Below the pieces are notes generated by a model that saw only the letters and a program-made list of their open reading frames with translations, was not told the origin of the DNA and ran no database searches. 7,499 nt of DNA from Oceanospirillales bacterium (lineage in GTDB: Bacteria > Pseudomonadota > Gammaproteobacteria > Xanthomonadales > SZUA-36): NCBI GenBank assembly GCA_003232965.1, contig QIKG01000290.1, positions 1 to 7,499 of the forward strand. The letters run 5' to 3'. A program made the position numbers and the translations under genes. Shown one piece after another: positions 1 through 5,748 of this stretch (positions are counted from its first letter, which is position 1; each line of letters opens with the position of its first letter).

Positions 1-257
1 CCGTTAGTTACATATCCCCACCAGGCATCTTCCGGGGCACGGGTATGTCGAGCGTAAAACTCAACCACCTCACGCTCAAAACTGTAAGTATTCAATTTAT
101 AAGTAATATCGGCAAACGGATCACCGACATTATTCAGAGAGTAAGCCAAAAAAGGATACAGCGCCTGGTAATCAAAATCGGTAGACCCCGGATAGCCCAG
201 CGAATGTTCTGTGGCTTTTTCTAACTGCTTGATTAGTATTTCGAGTCTAGGGTGCAT
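1..257 (-). CDS. Group II PLP-dependent decarboxylase, histidine decarboxylase-like (N-terminal part)
   Basis: The minus strand reads from an ATG at 257 through the left edge, giving about 85 residues. It begins MHPRLEILIKQLEKATEH and contains GYPGSTDFDYQAL, SLNNVGDPF, SFEREVVEFYARH and WWGYVTNG. That order matches the N-terminal region of pyridoxal-phosphate group II decarboxylases annotated as histidine decarboxylases, where YVTNGGTEGN opens the cofactor domain. By family knowledge the enzyme removes CO2 from an amino acid, probably histidine to histamine, in the cytoplasm; related serine decarboxylases share these motifs, so the substrate is not certain. The PLP lysine lies outside the window. 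An in-frame TGA about 30 nt upstream and no other start codon fix the ATG. No strong ribosome-binding site is seen. The gene is divergent from the DUF456 gene. Confidence 0.8.
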   Translation of the reverse strand, partial: MHPRLEILIKQLEKATEHSLGYPGSTDFDYQALYPFLAYSLNNVGDPFADITYKLNTYSFEREVVEFYARHTRAPEDAWWGYVTN

Positions 258-303
258 TAGGCTATCTATTTGTTGTCGTATTAATCATCTATAAGTTGAC
301 CCT

Positions 304-309
304 ATTATA
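304..309 (-). promoter_or_regulatory. Candidate -10 box for the decarboxylase gene
   Basis: The minus strand reads TATAAT here, a perfect sigma-70 -10 hexamer, about 47 bases before the decarboxylase ATG. The hexamer 17 bp upstream (GGCATT) is a poor -35 match, so this is only a candidate. It lies in the short divergent region shared with the DUF456 gene. Confidence 0.3.
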
Positions 310-365
310 GTGCAGTTGCCGCATGCAATGCCCTATACTGCGTGTAGACATGGCAAGGTGCTTGT

Positions 366-848
366 GTGGCAGATTTAATTCTTAAAATTTTGGCGGTTAT
401 GCTGGTTGTTGCCGGTATCTTAGGCACGCTGTTACCTGCCCTTCCTGGGGCGTTGCTGGTATTGGGTGGGCTTATTCTTATTGCCTGGGTCGATAATTTT
501 GCCATTATCGGCTGGGGCACTATCGGCATACTCGCAGTTATTACAGCATTAACTTTCCTCGTTGATTTTCTCGCCAGTGCACACGGCACACACAAAATGG
601 GCGCATCAACCCGGGCAATCTGGGGAGCAACTCTGGGAGCATTTGTAGGTATGTTTTTCGGCTTGCCGGGCTTCCTGCTCGGGCCTTTTATCGGCGCAAT
701 GGTCGCGCAATTAACCGCAGACCGAAATTTAATTCGGGCGGGTAAAGTGGGCTTTGGTGCGTGGATGGGAATGGTTGTTGGCATTGCCCTCAAGCTGGCT
801 CTAGTCTTTCTGATGCTTGGCATCTATGCGGTTGCCGCTTTTATATAG
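366..848 (+). CDS. DUF456 family small membrane protein
   Basis: This is a 160-residue hydrophobic protein. The order is: helices at about residues 4-42 with a PALPG turn; a third helix about 48-70 (GWGTIGILAVITALTFLVDFL); a small linker with HGTHKMGAS; then glycine-rich helices about 82-118 (AIWGATLGAFVGMFFGLPG, LLGPFIGAMVAQ) and 128-158. The GA-S-R-A-IWGA-LGA-VG-FF-LPG pattern is characteristic of the DUF456 family, which has no assigned function; it is expected in the inner membrane. The start is GTG at 366, preceded by AAGGTG at 355-360, a good ribosome-binding site with 5-nt spacing. Only 8 nt separate its stop from the GNAT start, so the two are probably co-transcribed. Confidence 0.85.
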   Translation: MADLILKILAVMLVVAGILGTLLPALPGALLVLGGLILIAWVDNFAIIGWGTIGILAVITALTFLVDFLASAHGTHKMGASTRAIWGATLGAFVGMFFGLPGFLLGPFIGAMVAQLTADRNLIRAGKVGFGAWMGMVVGIALKLALVFLMLGIYAVAAFI

Positions 849-856
849 GTCGATGT

Positions 857-1348
857 ATGCACTATTCTATTCGTAAAATTCAGCCCGCCGATAACCCCCG
901 GGTTAAAGACATTATTACAACAGTGATGACTGACTTTGGTTGTGTCGGCTGTGGATATTCCATTAATGATCCTGAGGTCACTGCAATGTCGGAACATTAC
1001 TTGCCCCCAAAAGCAGCCTTCTATGTGATTGAGATAGACGGCGTTATCTTTGGCTGCGGTGGCGTTGCCCGGCTCGAAGGCGGCCAAGCGCATGTTGCAG
1101 AAGTCCGCAAAATGTACTTCCTACCTGAATTGCGTCATCTTGGCGCGGGCTCTGCCTTGATGGAACAGTGTCTGAAAGCGTCAGTCAATATGGGATACCG
1201 CTATATTTATCTTGAGACCATGGAGAATATGACGGCAGCCAGAAAACTATATCGCCGTTTTGGCTTCGAGAATTTAAACCAACCGCTCGGAGATACCGGT
1301 CACGGATCCTGTAACTCGTGGATGGGAATGGCGTTGGAAAACGCTTAA
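857..1348 (+). CDS. GNAT family N-acetyltransferase
   Basis: This 163-residue protein starts at ATG 857 (MHYSIRKIQPADNPRVK), with an AGGT stretch about 6 nt upstream. The frame is open further upstream, but that part only overlaps the DUF456 gene and has no family resemblance. The GNAT fold is visible: the beta-1/alpha-1 region with DFGCVGCGYSINDPEV, the central AFYVIEIDGVIFGCGGVARL, then motif A (EVRKMYFLPELRHLGAGSAL) with the acetyl-CoA pyrophosphate loop R-H-L-G-A-G. The C-terminal YIYLETMENMTAARKLYRRF gives the usual Leu-Glu-Thr strand and the ARxLYxRxGF helix. The protein resembles a widespread ~160-residue GNAT subgroup that ends in ...GATGH-x2-C-x2-W; here this reads GDTGHGSCNSWM. The acceptor substrate cannot be told. 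It is cytosolic and probably translated from one message with the DUF456 gene. Confidence 0.88.
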   Translation: MHYSIRKIQPADNPRVKDIITTVMTDFGCVGCGYSINDPEVTAMSEHYLPPKAAFYVIEIDGVIFGCGGVARLEGGQAHVAEVRKMYFLPELRHLGAGSALMEQCLKASVNMGYRYIYLETMENMTAARKLYRRFGFENLNQPLGDTGHGSCNSWMGMALENA

Positions 1349-1371
1349 CTCACCCGCATCAATAGGGCATT

Positions 1372-1398
1372 AAAAAAGGCCGCAACTGCGACCTTTTT
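1372..1398. terminator. Bidirectional rho-independent terminator between convergent genes
   Basis: AAAAAGG (1373-1379) pairs with CCTTTTT (1392-1398). After one C/A mismatch, CGC (1381-1383) pairs with GCG (1388-1390) around an AACT loop. The A tract on one arm and the T tract on the other give a U-run in either direction. It sits 24 nt past the GNAT stop and about 29 nt past the stop of the minus-strand DUF4097 gene. Confidence 0.8.
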
Positions 1399-1426
1399 GT
1401 AAAATTTTGCTTAGCAATCCAAGAAA

Positions 1427-2215
1427 TCAACTATCTCCGGACTTAACCTTAATGGACCCGTTAACCGTCTCGATCTCCAGTCTTGCATCACCTGCGCCAA
1501 TTTGGCCATTGAGATCAGAACCAACATAACGACCCTTGTTGGCATTAAGGTTAAAGTCCCCGGCTTTAATGCTGCCGTTGACAGTTTCAGCACTGATAGT
1601 AACTGAGCTATCTTCCGGCAAATAAACCACCACCGACCCATTGACCGTATCAATGACTGCTTTTTGCTCACCATTAAATTGACTAAACTCAACTCTAATA
1701 CTGCCGTTAACAGTTTCCAGCTCCGCGTTACCGGCTAAACCCGTTAAGCGTAAATCGCCGTTGACTGTACTGACTTCTGCGCTTGAGGTAACACCCTCAA
1801 TTTCAACATCGCCATTGACGGTTTCAATGTTTTTTAAAGCGACGGAGGAAGGCATACTCACCTCATAAGATACCTGCCCGCTATCTGATCCCCCCCAGTG
1901 GAACCAGCTAGCTGAAGATTTTTTATGATGCGTTTCTATAGAGATTCCACCATTTTCTTCAGTGACTTCAACTCTGAGCTTTTTTAATGACTCATCATTA
2001 CCCGCACGCAACTTAGCAGTGACCAGAATTTTGTCACCAGCGTGTGCGTTAATCACAATATCGCCATTGATGTTTTCGATGCTTAAATTGGTGTTATCAG
2101 TGACAACAAAATCCCACTGCTTTTCTTCAGTAACGGCAGCCAAAGCCCACATTGGCAAGATTACAGTTGCGCCTAATAACAGCCGAAAGGTAAAAAGTTG
2201 TCTTTGATTTTTCAT
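1427..2215 (-). CDS. Exported DUF4097-type protein with repeated VNG motifs
   Basis: This is a 262-residue protein. Its first ~27 residues look like a Sec signal peptide: charged MKNQRQ, a hydrophobic core FRLLLGATVILPMW, then ALA-A. The rest is a beta-rich series of short turns with a recurring (I/V)NG(D/S) motif, seven times, at about residues 49, 133, 151, 169, 191, 212 and 251. Examples are IETVNGDVEIEG, LETVNGSIRVE and IETVNGSIKV. This layout is typical of the DUF4097/putative adhesin family, a right-handed beta-helix-like fold found outside the cytoplasmic membrane; its molecular role is not established. I chose ATG 2215, with GGAA about 6 nt upstream and a better signal peptide. A GTG at 2227 preceded by AGGGA is a real alternative that would add four residues. 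No neighbour explains its job. A weak -10-like TAGAAT lies at 2250-2255. Confidence 0.82.
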   Translation of the reverse strand: MKNQRQLFTFRLLLGATVILPMWALAAVTEEKQWDFVVTDNTNLSIENINGDIVINAHAGDKILVTAKLRAGNDESLKKLRVEVTEENGGISIETHHKKSSASWFHWGGSDSGQVSYEVSMPSSVALKNIETVNGDVEIEGVTSSAEVSTVNGDLRLTGLAGNAELETVNGSIRVEFSQFNGEQKAVIDTVNGSVVVYLPEDSSVTISAETVNGSIKAGDFNLNANKGRYVGSDLNGQIGAGDARLEIETVNGSIKVKSGDS

Positions 2216-2227
2216 GACTATTTCCAC

Positions 2228-2589
2228 AGAGTTCCCTAAATATGGCTGTATTCTAGCCTAACTCAGGCAACTGCCGCATGTGCAGAAGGTCATAGGTCTT
2301 TATTTCTTCGCCAACTAATTTTCCCGGAAAAACCAGAAGCAAAACCAGAAACTGATGCTTTCTTGGGATTTTACCCACAAATGATTGAGAAAAAACAGCA
2401 GTAGATACTTGCAGGCACTGAATTAGCAGTCAGCGCTATTTCAATAACTGCTGCATAATGAAATAGTAGCCCATGATGCGGTTGAAGCAGCCAGGCAGCT
2501 TATTGCTCAGCCTGTCCTCGAGTTTTATCATTTCATATTGGACAAGACTTGGGCTTTCCGGCTGTAGTTTTATGTTATATGCTTACCCC
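2228..2589. other. Intergenic region between the divergent DUF4097 and methyltransferase genes
   Basis: I see no RNA gene or strong promoter pair here. The methyltransferase frame is open from an ATG at 2473, but residues encoded by 2473-2589 (MMRLKQPGSLLLSLSSSF and onward) do not resemble the family, and no ribosome-binding site precedes that ATG. A weak promoter-like pair, TTGGGC then TATGTT at 16-bp spacing, lies just before the preferred start at 2590. It would leave a very short leader. Confidence 0.4.
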
Positions 2590-3228
2590 ATGCAAACAAA
2601 GTCCAACTATTATCGTCACGAACGCCCCGAGCTGGTTGCTTGCGTGGAATATGCTCCAAATAATTGCGTGTTAGACGTTGGCTGTGGTGCCGGGTATGTC
2701 GCCGCATTGATTAAGCGCGAGGGTCGTGCCGCAACTGTCTGGGGACTTGAGTTGATTGAATCTGCGGCCGCTGAGGCGCGACGAAACCCAGCACTGGATG
2801 AGGTGCGTTGTGGTGATCTGGAACAGATTGTTGATACATTACCAGAAGCACATTTTAGTCATCTTATTTGTGGTGATGTACTGGAGCACCTAGTGGAGCC
2901 GTGGAGTACACTCGCTCGTTTACGGACTAGGTTACGCCCTGGGGGAAAAGTGATATGTAGCCTTCCGAATGTGCGTAATCTAAGTTTCCTGAGTATGCTG
3001 ATCTTTGGACAGTCATTCCAATACCGCGAGCGTGGAGTGATGGACAGAACACATCTTCGCTGGTTTTGTCGCAAAGATGCGCTAGCTATGTTTGAGGGTG
3101 CGGGTTTTGTAAATGTCCAGATCGGGGCTGTACGGCCTAAGCAAACCTTGCGTTACCGGCTTTCAAGGATGGTTTTGCGTGACTGGGCTACCAAAGGTTT
3201 TCTGATAACTGCCGAAACCCCCAGCTGA
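2590..3228 (+). CDS. Class I SAM-dependent methyltransferase (polysaccharide-associated type)
   Basis: The preferred product is 212 residues starting MQTKSNYYRHERPELVACV. The SAM-binding motif I is VLDVGCGAGYVAAL (about residues 26-39), followed by WGLEL with its acidic residue at the end of beta-2. GDLEQIVDTLP, then SHLICGDVLEHLVEPWSTLA, match motifs II-III of Methyltransf_11/23-type enzymes; LRPGGKVICSLPNVRN is the post-motif strand. The YYxHxRPEL start and ...GDVLEHL... wording are common in methyltransferases encoded in O-antigen or exopolysaccharide clusters. The acceptor, a sugar or glycan end, is inferred. The frame is open back to an ATG at 2473 (251 residues), but that extension lacks family resemblance and a ribosome-binding site. 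ATG 2590 also has no clear Shine-Dalgarno, so the start is uncertain. It ends 8 nt before the glycosyltransferase. Confidence 0.85.
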   Translation: MQTKSNYYRHERPELVACVEYAPNNCVLDVGCGAGYVAALIKREGRAATVWGLELIESAAAEARRNPALDEVRCGDLEQIVDTLPEAHFSHLICGDVLEHLVEPWSTLARLRTRLRPGGKVICSLPNVRNLSFLSMLIFGQSFQYRERGVMDRTHLRWFCRKDALAMFEGAGFVNVQIGAVRPKQTLRYRLSRMVLRDWATKGFLITAETPS

Positions 3229-3236
3229 GTCAACGC

Positions 3237-4196
3237 ATGCCTGAAATCGCCATTGTAATTGTTAATTACCGTAGCTGGGATCCACTGAATCGTTGCCTGC
3301 GTTCAATCATAACGGAAGTCAGTGAACAAACCGGTGACATAGAAGTGGTAGTTGTTGACAATAATTCAGCTGATGGCAAGTTGGCTTCATTTCAAGCTGA
3401 ATTTCCTAGTATACAGTGGATCAAAAATTCGGTTAACGCTGGCTTTGGTGCCGCAAATGATCTTGGTGCTATGGTTACACAAGCATCCCGGTTGATCTTC
3501 TTAAATCCTGATACAGAGTTGCCGGCGGGGTCTTTGAAGCAGTGGATTGATGCATTCAAGCAACTGCCGCAACCGGCAATTGCCGGTTGTCCTCAAGTTG
3601 ATCTGAATGACCAACCTTGCAAAGTATATGACCTGTTCCCGGGGCCTTTTGATGCGCTTGGGTTCGTGCGCTCATTACGCCGAAAAAAATTGATAGGTAA
3701 ATCACCAATAGGCTCTCGCGCAGTAGATTGGGTAACTGGCGCGGCAGTGATAATTGATCGTTCTACTTTGGATCAGCTTGGGGGCTGGGGTAACACTTAT
3801 TGGATGTACTCGGAGGATGTGGATCTTTGCAAACGTGCTCAGGAACATGGTGTTGGTGTGTATATAACCGATACTTTACCGATCATGCACGCCCATGGCG
3901 GGGCAACACGGAGCACTCACCGTATCACCGCGATTACCAAAAGCGAGGTTGTGCGCTCTAAGCACATTTATGCCAAGCGTTGGTTTCTAGGGATGCCACG
4001 CCTGATTTGCCATTTCCTATTGGCAGTTAGAGCTTTGCTTAAGGCAATACTTGGTAGCTTGCTTGATTTGCTATTTTTGCACCAGTTGAAAAGTCTGCAG
4101 GCGCAACCATATTTGTTATTGGGTCTTCTTAGCATGTATTTGCGGCGCATGGTGTATGGCAGTTGGCGCTCACCAAGGTCCGTACATACCCCCTAA
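3237..4196 (+). CDS. Family 2 glycosyltransferase, rhamnosyltransferase-like
   Basis: This 319-residue protein starts MPEIAIVIVNYRSWDPLNRC, the classic GT2 first strand. The nucleotide-sugar part follows: VVVVDNNSADG (about residues 38-48), NAGFGAANDLG (about 66-76) and the metal-binding LNPDTELPAGSL (D-x-D-like NPDTE, about 90-101). The acceptor part has DWVTGAAVIIDRSTLDQLGGW and the catalytic-type MYSEDVDLCKRAQEHG (about 192-207), matching the WbbL-like rhamnosyltransferase subgroup (FMYxEDVDLCxR). The C-terminal ~60 residues are hydrophobic and basic (HFLLAVRALLKAILGSLLDLLFL), suggesting membrane association on the cytoplasmic side. It likely transfers a sugar from a dTDP- or UDP-sugar to a lipid-linked or surface glycan. 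The sugar is not determinable. It directly follows the methyltransferase gene (8-nt gap), so the two probably act on the same glycan. Confidence 0.9.
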   Translation: MPEIAIVIVNYRSWDPLNRCLRSIITEVSEQTGDIEVVVVDNNSADGKLASFQAEFPSIQWIKNSVNAGFGAANDLGAMVTQASRLIFLNPDTELPAGSLKQWIDAFKQLPQPAIAGCPQVDLNDQPCKVYDLFPGPFDALGFVRSLRRKKLIGKSPIGSRAVDWVTGAAVIIDRSTLDQLGGWGNTYWMYSEDVDLCKRAQEHGVGVYITDTLPIMHAHGGATRSTHRITAITKSEVVRSKHIYAKRWFLGMPRLICHFLLAVRALLKAILGSLLDLLFLHQLKSLQAQPYLLLGLLSMYLRRMVYGSWRSPRSVHTP

Positions 4197-4277
4197 CATG
4201 GGCGGCTCTTATTTTTCCACCACTGCTGTTTTTAATAAGCACAAGCAAAAGTCCCATGGGTAGTTGCTAGCTTAGAT

Positions 4278-4289
4278 GATTAATTAATC
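4278..4289. repeat. Perfect 12-bp palindrome
   Basis: GATTAATTAATC is its own reverse complement. It lies about 25 bp before an orphan ribosome-binding-like sequence and the IS66 end, in the gap after the glycosyltransferase gene. It could be an operator, but there is no intact gene to attach it to. Confidence 0.35.
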
Positions 4290-4313
4290 TTACATACAGA
4301 TCAGCATAACGTA

Positions 4314-4320
4314 AAAGGAG
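4314..4320 (+). promoter_or_regulatory. Orphan Shine-Dalgarno-like site beside the IS66 end
   Basis: AAAGGAG is a strong ribosome-binding sequence, yet no usable start codon follows: the next bases read ATATTAC and then the element end begins. It could be the leader of a gene separated from its start codon by the insertion. Confidence 0.3.
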
Positions 4321-4327
4321 ATATTAC

Positions 4328-4511
4328 GTAAGCGGTTAATAAACACCGCCCTTGTTCACTAACCCCGGATCTGATCCATGCCGATGTTGGTCGGCAGCAA
4401 AGCTTCGATGGCTTCCACAGTGTCTGCTTTTGGCAGTTCGGTAAATACATAGCGCAGATAAGCATACGGTTCCAGACCGTTGGCTTTGGCCGTTTCGATT
4501 AGTGAGTAGAG
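4328..4511 (-). mobile_element. IS66-family element, truncated terminal remnant
   Basis: The outer end begins GTAAGCGG at 4328. IS66-family inverted repeats typically start GTAAGCG, from family knowledge. Inside it lies the 3' end of the transposase gene in the expected orientation, with its stop about 30 bp from the element end. Homology to IS66 stops at about 4511, where a purine tandem repeat begins. No matching opposite end was found in the window, so target-site duplications cannot be checked and the copy is certainly inactive. Confidence 0.78.
4359..4511 (-). pseudogene. IS66 family transposase (TnpC), C-terminal fragment
   Basis: The minus strand encodes LYSLIETAKANGLEPYAYLR, then YVFTELPKADTVEAIEALLP, then TNIGMDQIRG and a stop. 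The first two match the C-terminal domain of IS66 transposases very closely (usual form LYSLIETAKANGLEPYAYLR...LP.A.T.EDIEALLPWN). Only about 50 of the ~500 residues remain. The common ...LLPWN ending is replaced by LLPTNIGMDQIRG, which may be a family variant. Upstream codons would read through the purine repeat as a Phe/Ser/Leu string, which is not transposase sequence. Non-functional. Confidence 0.88.
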
Positions 4512-4608
4512 AAGAAAAGAGAAGAAAAGAGAAGAAGAAAAGAAGAAAAGAAGAAAAGAAGAAAAGAAGAAAAGAAGAAAAGAAGAAAAGAAGAAAAGAA
4601 GAAAAGGG
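4508..4608. repeat. 101-nt pure-purine tract with nine 8-bp tandem repeats
   Basis: Every plus-strand base from 4508 to 4608 is A or G. The segment 4535-4606 is nine perfect copies of AAGAAAAG. Before it are two copies of a related 10-mer (GAAGAAAAGA, 4511-4530) and a transition. The tract exactly fills the space between the broken IS66 fragment and the first base of the inverted-repeat element at 4606. Such perfect repeats expand and contract by slippage, and long purine-pyrimidine mirror tracts can adopt triplex structures; both statements come from general knowledge. Confidence 0.95.
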
Positions 4609-4689
4609 TCAGGTCTTGTATTGTGCGTGTTAACCGCGTAGCAATATGATATGGCAATGAAGAGTAATGTAAAATACAAGGCCTGACCC
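4606..4689. repeat. REP/MITE-like hairpin element with 17-bp inverted ends
   Basis: GGGTCAGGTCTTGTATT at 4606-4622 and AATACAAGGCCTGACCC at 4673-4689 are inverted repeats with one mismatch in 17 bp, around ~50 bp of unrelated loop. Short inverted repeats beginning GGGTCAGG(T/C)CTTG recur near REP-associated tyrosine transposases in gammaproteobacteria, as I recall from family knowledge. The transposase fossil at 5508-5645 on this window is of that kind. It has no coding capacity of its own. Confidence 0.7.
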
Positions 4690-4838
4690 CGTATTCTGTG
4701 TTGACAAAGGAACATGCAGGCTCAGTATTGAGCTCCGAAATCACTATTTGAGAACGCCGACCTTGTTGTCTGATGGGGAAGGCCACACGAGCGAGTTGGT
4801 GAGCATGAGCACTAGGCTATATGGTTGTCCCTGGGCCT
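4690..4838. other. Unassigned spacer after the hairpin element
   Basis: I recognise no gene here. The minus strand has a short open stretch (MAFPIRQQGRRSQIV..., 4715-4786) that looks like element flank rather than a protein. It lies downstream of the antitoxin stop, and no convincing terminator hairpin is seen. Confidence 0.3.
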
Positions 4839-5174
4839 TCATATTGTCAGTTGCTCAACTGTGATACCAAAGGCCTTAGCTATCTTTTCCAGCGTGGCTG
4901 CGTGGGGTTTTGATTCTGGTCTTTCCATTTGTGAATATGCAGCCTGTGTGATCCCCGCTTTTTCTGCTACGGTTCTCTGAGTCATCTTTTTGTATTTTCG
5001 CCAAGCCCGAAGAAGAGAGTATCCATCAACAACATGCAACTCAACCACTGCATGCGGTAGTAATGCTTGGTCTCCTGCCTCACCGACTATACGGAGGTAT
5101 TCCAGGTATGGAACCACAACATACTGTGGATCATTTTCTGGCCCAATTATCTGGTGTTTAATATGTGCGCTCAT
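4839..5174 (-). CDS. Type II antitoxin: Phd-like N-terminus plus XRE helix-turn-helix
   Basis: This 111-residue protein has two parts. Residues ~1-35 (HQIIGPENDPQYVVVPYLEYLRIV) resemble the Phd/YefM-like strand-helix start seen in a group of XRE antitoxins (family wording: I.G..G.P.YVVLPY.EY..L). Residues ~52-111 form a Cro/CI-type helix-turn-helix: SLLRAWRKYKKMTQRTVAEK, AGITQAAYSQMERPESKPHA, ATLEKIAKAFGITVEQL. By family knowledge it neutralises the RelE-like toxin and represses the shared promoter. Its ATG at 5174 lies inside the end of the toxin gene (17-nt overlap, different frame), so translation is likely coupled. AAGCGAG just before the ATG is a modest ribosome-binding site. The toxin-first order is like higBA and this RelE/XRE group. 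Confidence 0.9.
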   Translation of the reverse strand: MSAHIKHQIIGPENDPQYVVVPYLEYLRIVGEAGDQALLPHAVVELHVVDGYSLLRAWRKYKKMTQRTVAEKAGITQAAYSQMERPESKPHAATLEKIAKAFGITVEQLTI

Positions 5175-5406
5175 CTCGCTTTTTGACCTCTTGTATACTG
5201 ATTATGTTGCCATCAAAATCAAATAGAACTCTGTAGTTTGCAACCCGCAGGCGGTAGCCGTATTGGTGCTTGGTTAATTCTTTCGTCCCGGCTGTTTCCG
5301 GGAATGTAGTCAAAGCCCCAACTTTCTTAATAATTCTAAGCTGCCAAACTCGATCAACCCGTTTAATTTGTTTCAGGGCTTTCTTTGTCCAGGTAATTTT
5401 GTTCAC
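5158..5406 (-). CDS. RelE/ParE family toxin
   Basis: This 82-residue basic protein has the RelE/ParE fold pattern: MNKITWTKKALKQIKRVDR (first strand and helix), IIKKVGALTTFPETAGTKEL (second helix and loop), then GYRLRVANYRVLFDFDGNII, a match to the usual YR(L/I)R.G.YR(V/I)(L/I)(F/Y). The tail IQEVKKRDERTY resembles the basic/tyrosine end (...V.KR.E.Y) that carries RNase residues in RelE members. It is probably a ribosome-dependent mRNA endonuclease, but a ParE-type role cannot be excluded. Start is GTG 5406; no other good start exists and no Shine-Dalgarno precedes it. A promoter candidate just upstream would put the transcript start at or near this GTG, so translation may be leaderless. Full length for the family, so likely active. 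Confidence 0.9.
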   Translation of the reverse strand: MNKITWTKKALKQIKRVDRVWQLRIIKKVGALTTFPETAGTKELTKHQYGYRLRVANYRVLFDFDGNIISIQEVKKRDERTY

Positions 5407-5412
5407 GAGCTT

Positions 5413-5441
5413 ACTATAAGATTATATATAAGGAAAAGCAA
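5413..5441 (-). promoter_or_regulatory. Promoter candidate for the toxin-antitoxin operon
   Basis: On the minus strand, TTGCTT (5441-5436) and TATAGT (5418-5413) are 17 bp apart. A perfect TATAAT at 5426-5421 offers an alternative -10, but without a good -35. The region is almost purely A/T and carries the 9-bp direct repeat ATATATAAG at 5424-5432 and 5444-5452, 20 bp (two helical turns) apart. This is a reasonable autoregulatory operator for the XRE antitoxin, by inference only. Confidence 0.5.
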
Positions 5442-5507
5442 GAATATATAAGATATATGTTTATTTCTAACCCAATACTGCTACTCTCACCTTAAATTAG
5501 TTGCGTT

Positions 5508-5645
5508 TTAAGTAGAGATTCTCATAATAGTTGTGAGGTGATTTCTATGTGAATATACCGAGATATAACGAGTGCCTGTCCTGCGGATCTTTTTATAGTA
5601 GGGTGTTTCCTCGATAGATATAAGTTGTTTTCTTGGCAATGTCAT
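5508..5645 (-). pseudogene. REP-associated (IS200-like) transposase, N-terminal fossil
   Basis: A 45-codon minus-strand frame begins MTLPRKQLISIEETPYY. This resembles the start of the larger REP-associated Y1 transposases (family wording: M...PRK.LISL.DTPYYHCVSRCVRRAFLCG). After YY the family sequence is lost (KKIRRTGTRYISVYSHR...), and the HUH and catalytic tyrosine regions are absent, so only the gene start survives. A GAGGGG ribosome-binding-like stretch sits 8 nt before the ATG, so the original translation start looks preserved. The break lies next to GTGCCTGTCCTG, a likely element-associated repeat. Recognition rests on ~17 residues, hence moderate confidence. Confidence 0.6.
5572..5583 (+). 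repeat. Direct repeat copy 1 (GTGCCTGTCCTG) beside the transposase fossil
   Basis: This 12-mer matches GTGTCTGTCCTG at 5737-5748 with one difference, in the same orientation. The two copies flank the conserved start of the transposase fossil. Sequences of the GTG(C/T)CTGTCC type often occur around REP-associated transposases, by recall. Confidence 0.45.
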
Positions 5646-5736
5646 AATTTTTACCCCTCAGTATGAATATTGAACTATTTGAGTAAAGAAATCATCGGCT
5701 GAATGCTGAAACTGGTGTAGGATATTCTCTATTGGG

Positions 5737-5748
5737 GTGTCTGTCCTG
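5737..5748 (+). repeat. Direct repeat copy 2 (GTGTCTGTCCTG)
   Basis: Second copy of the 12-bp repeat at 5572-5583 (11 of 12 identical). It runs directly into the 11-bp tandem array at 5747. Confidence 0.45.

Noticed and set aside
305..823. 172-codon minus-strand frame opposite the DUF456 gene
   Set aside because: Pro/Ala/Lys-rich shadow of a glycine-rich membrane protein gene that has a good ribosome-binding site and clear family match.
761..856. Longer start for the GNAT protein
   Set aside because: This stretch overlaps the DUF456 coding sequence in another frame and does not look like GNAT; ATG 857 has family-like N-terminal sequence.
2473..2589. N-terminal extension of the methyltransferase from ATG 2473
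   Set aside because: No ribosome-binding site and no resemblance to the family, whose typical start matches the residues just after ATG 2590.
4201..4256. Terminator after the glycosyltransferase gene
   Set aside because: Only a 6-bp CTTATT/AATAAG pairing with a ~20-nt loop is visible; too weak to call.
4359..4786. Minus-strand frames with long Phe/Ser/Leu strings through the purine tract
   Set aside because: They are translations of the AAGAAAAG microsatellite joined to IS66 and hairpin sequence; only the IS66 part (4359-4511) has real protein similarity.
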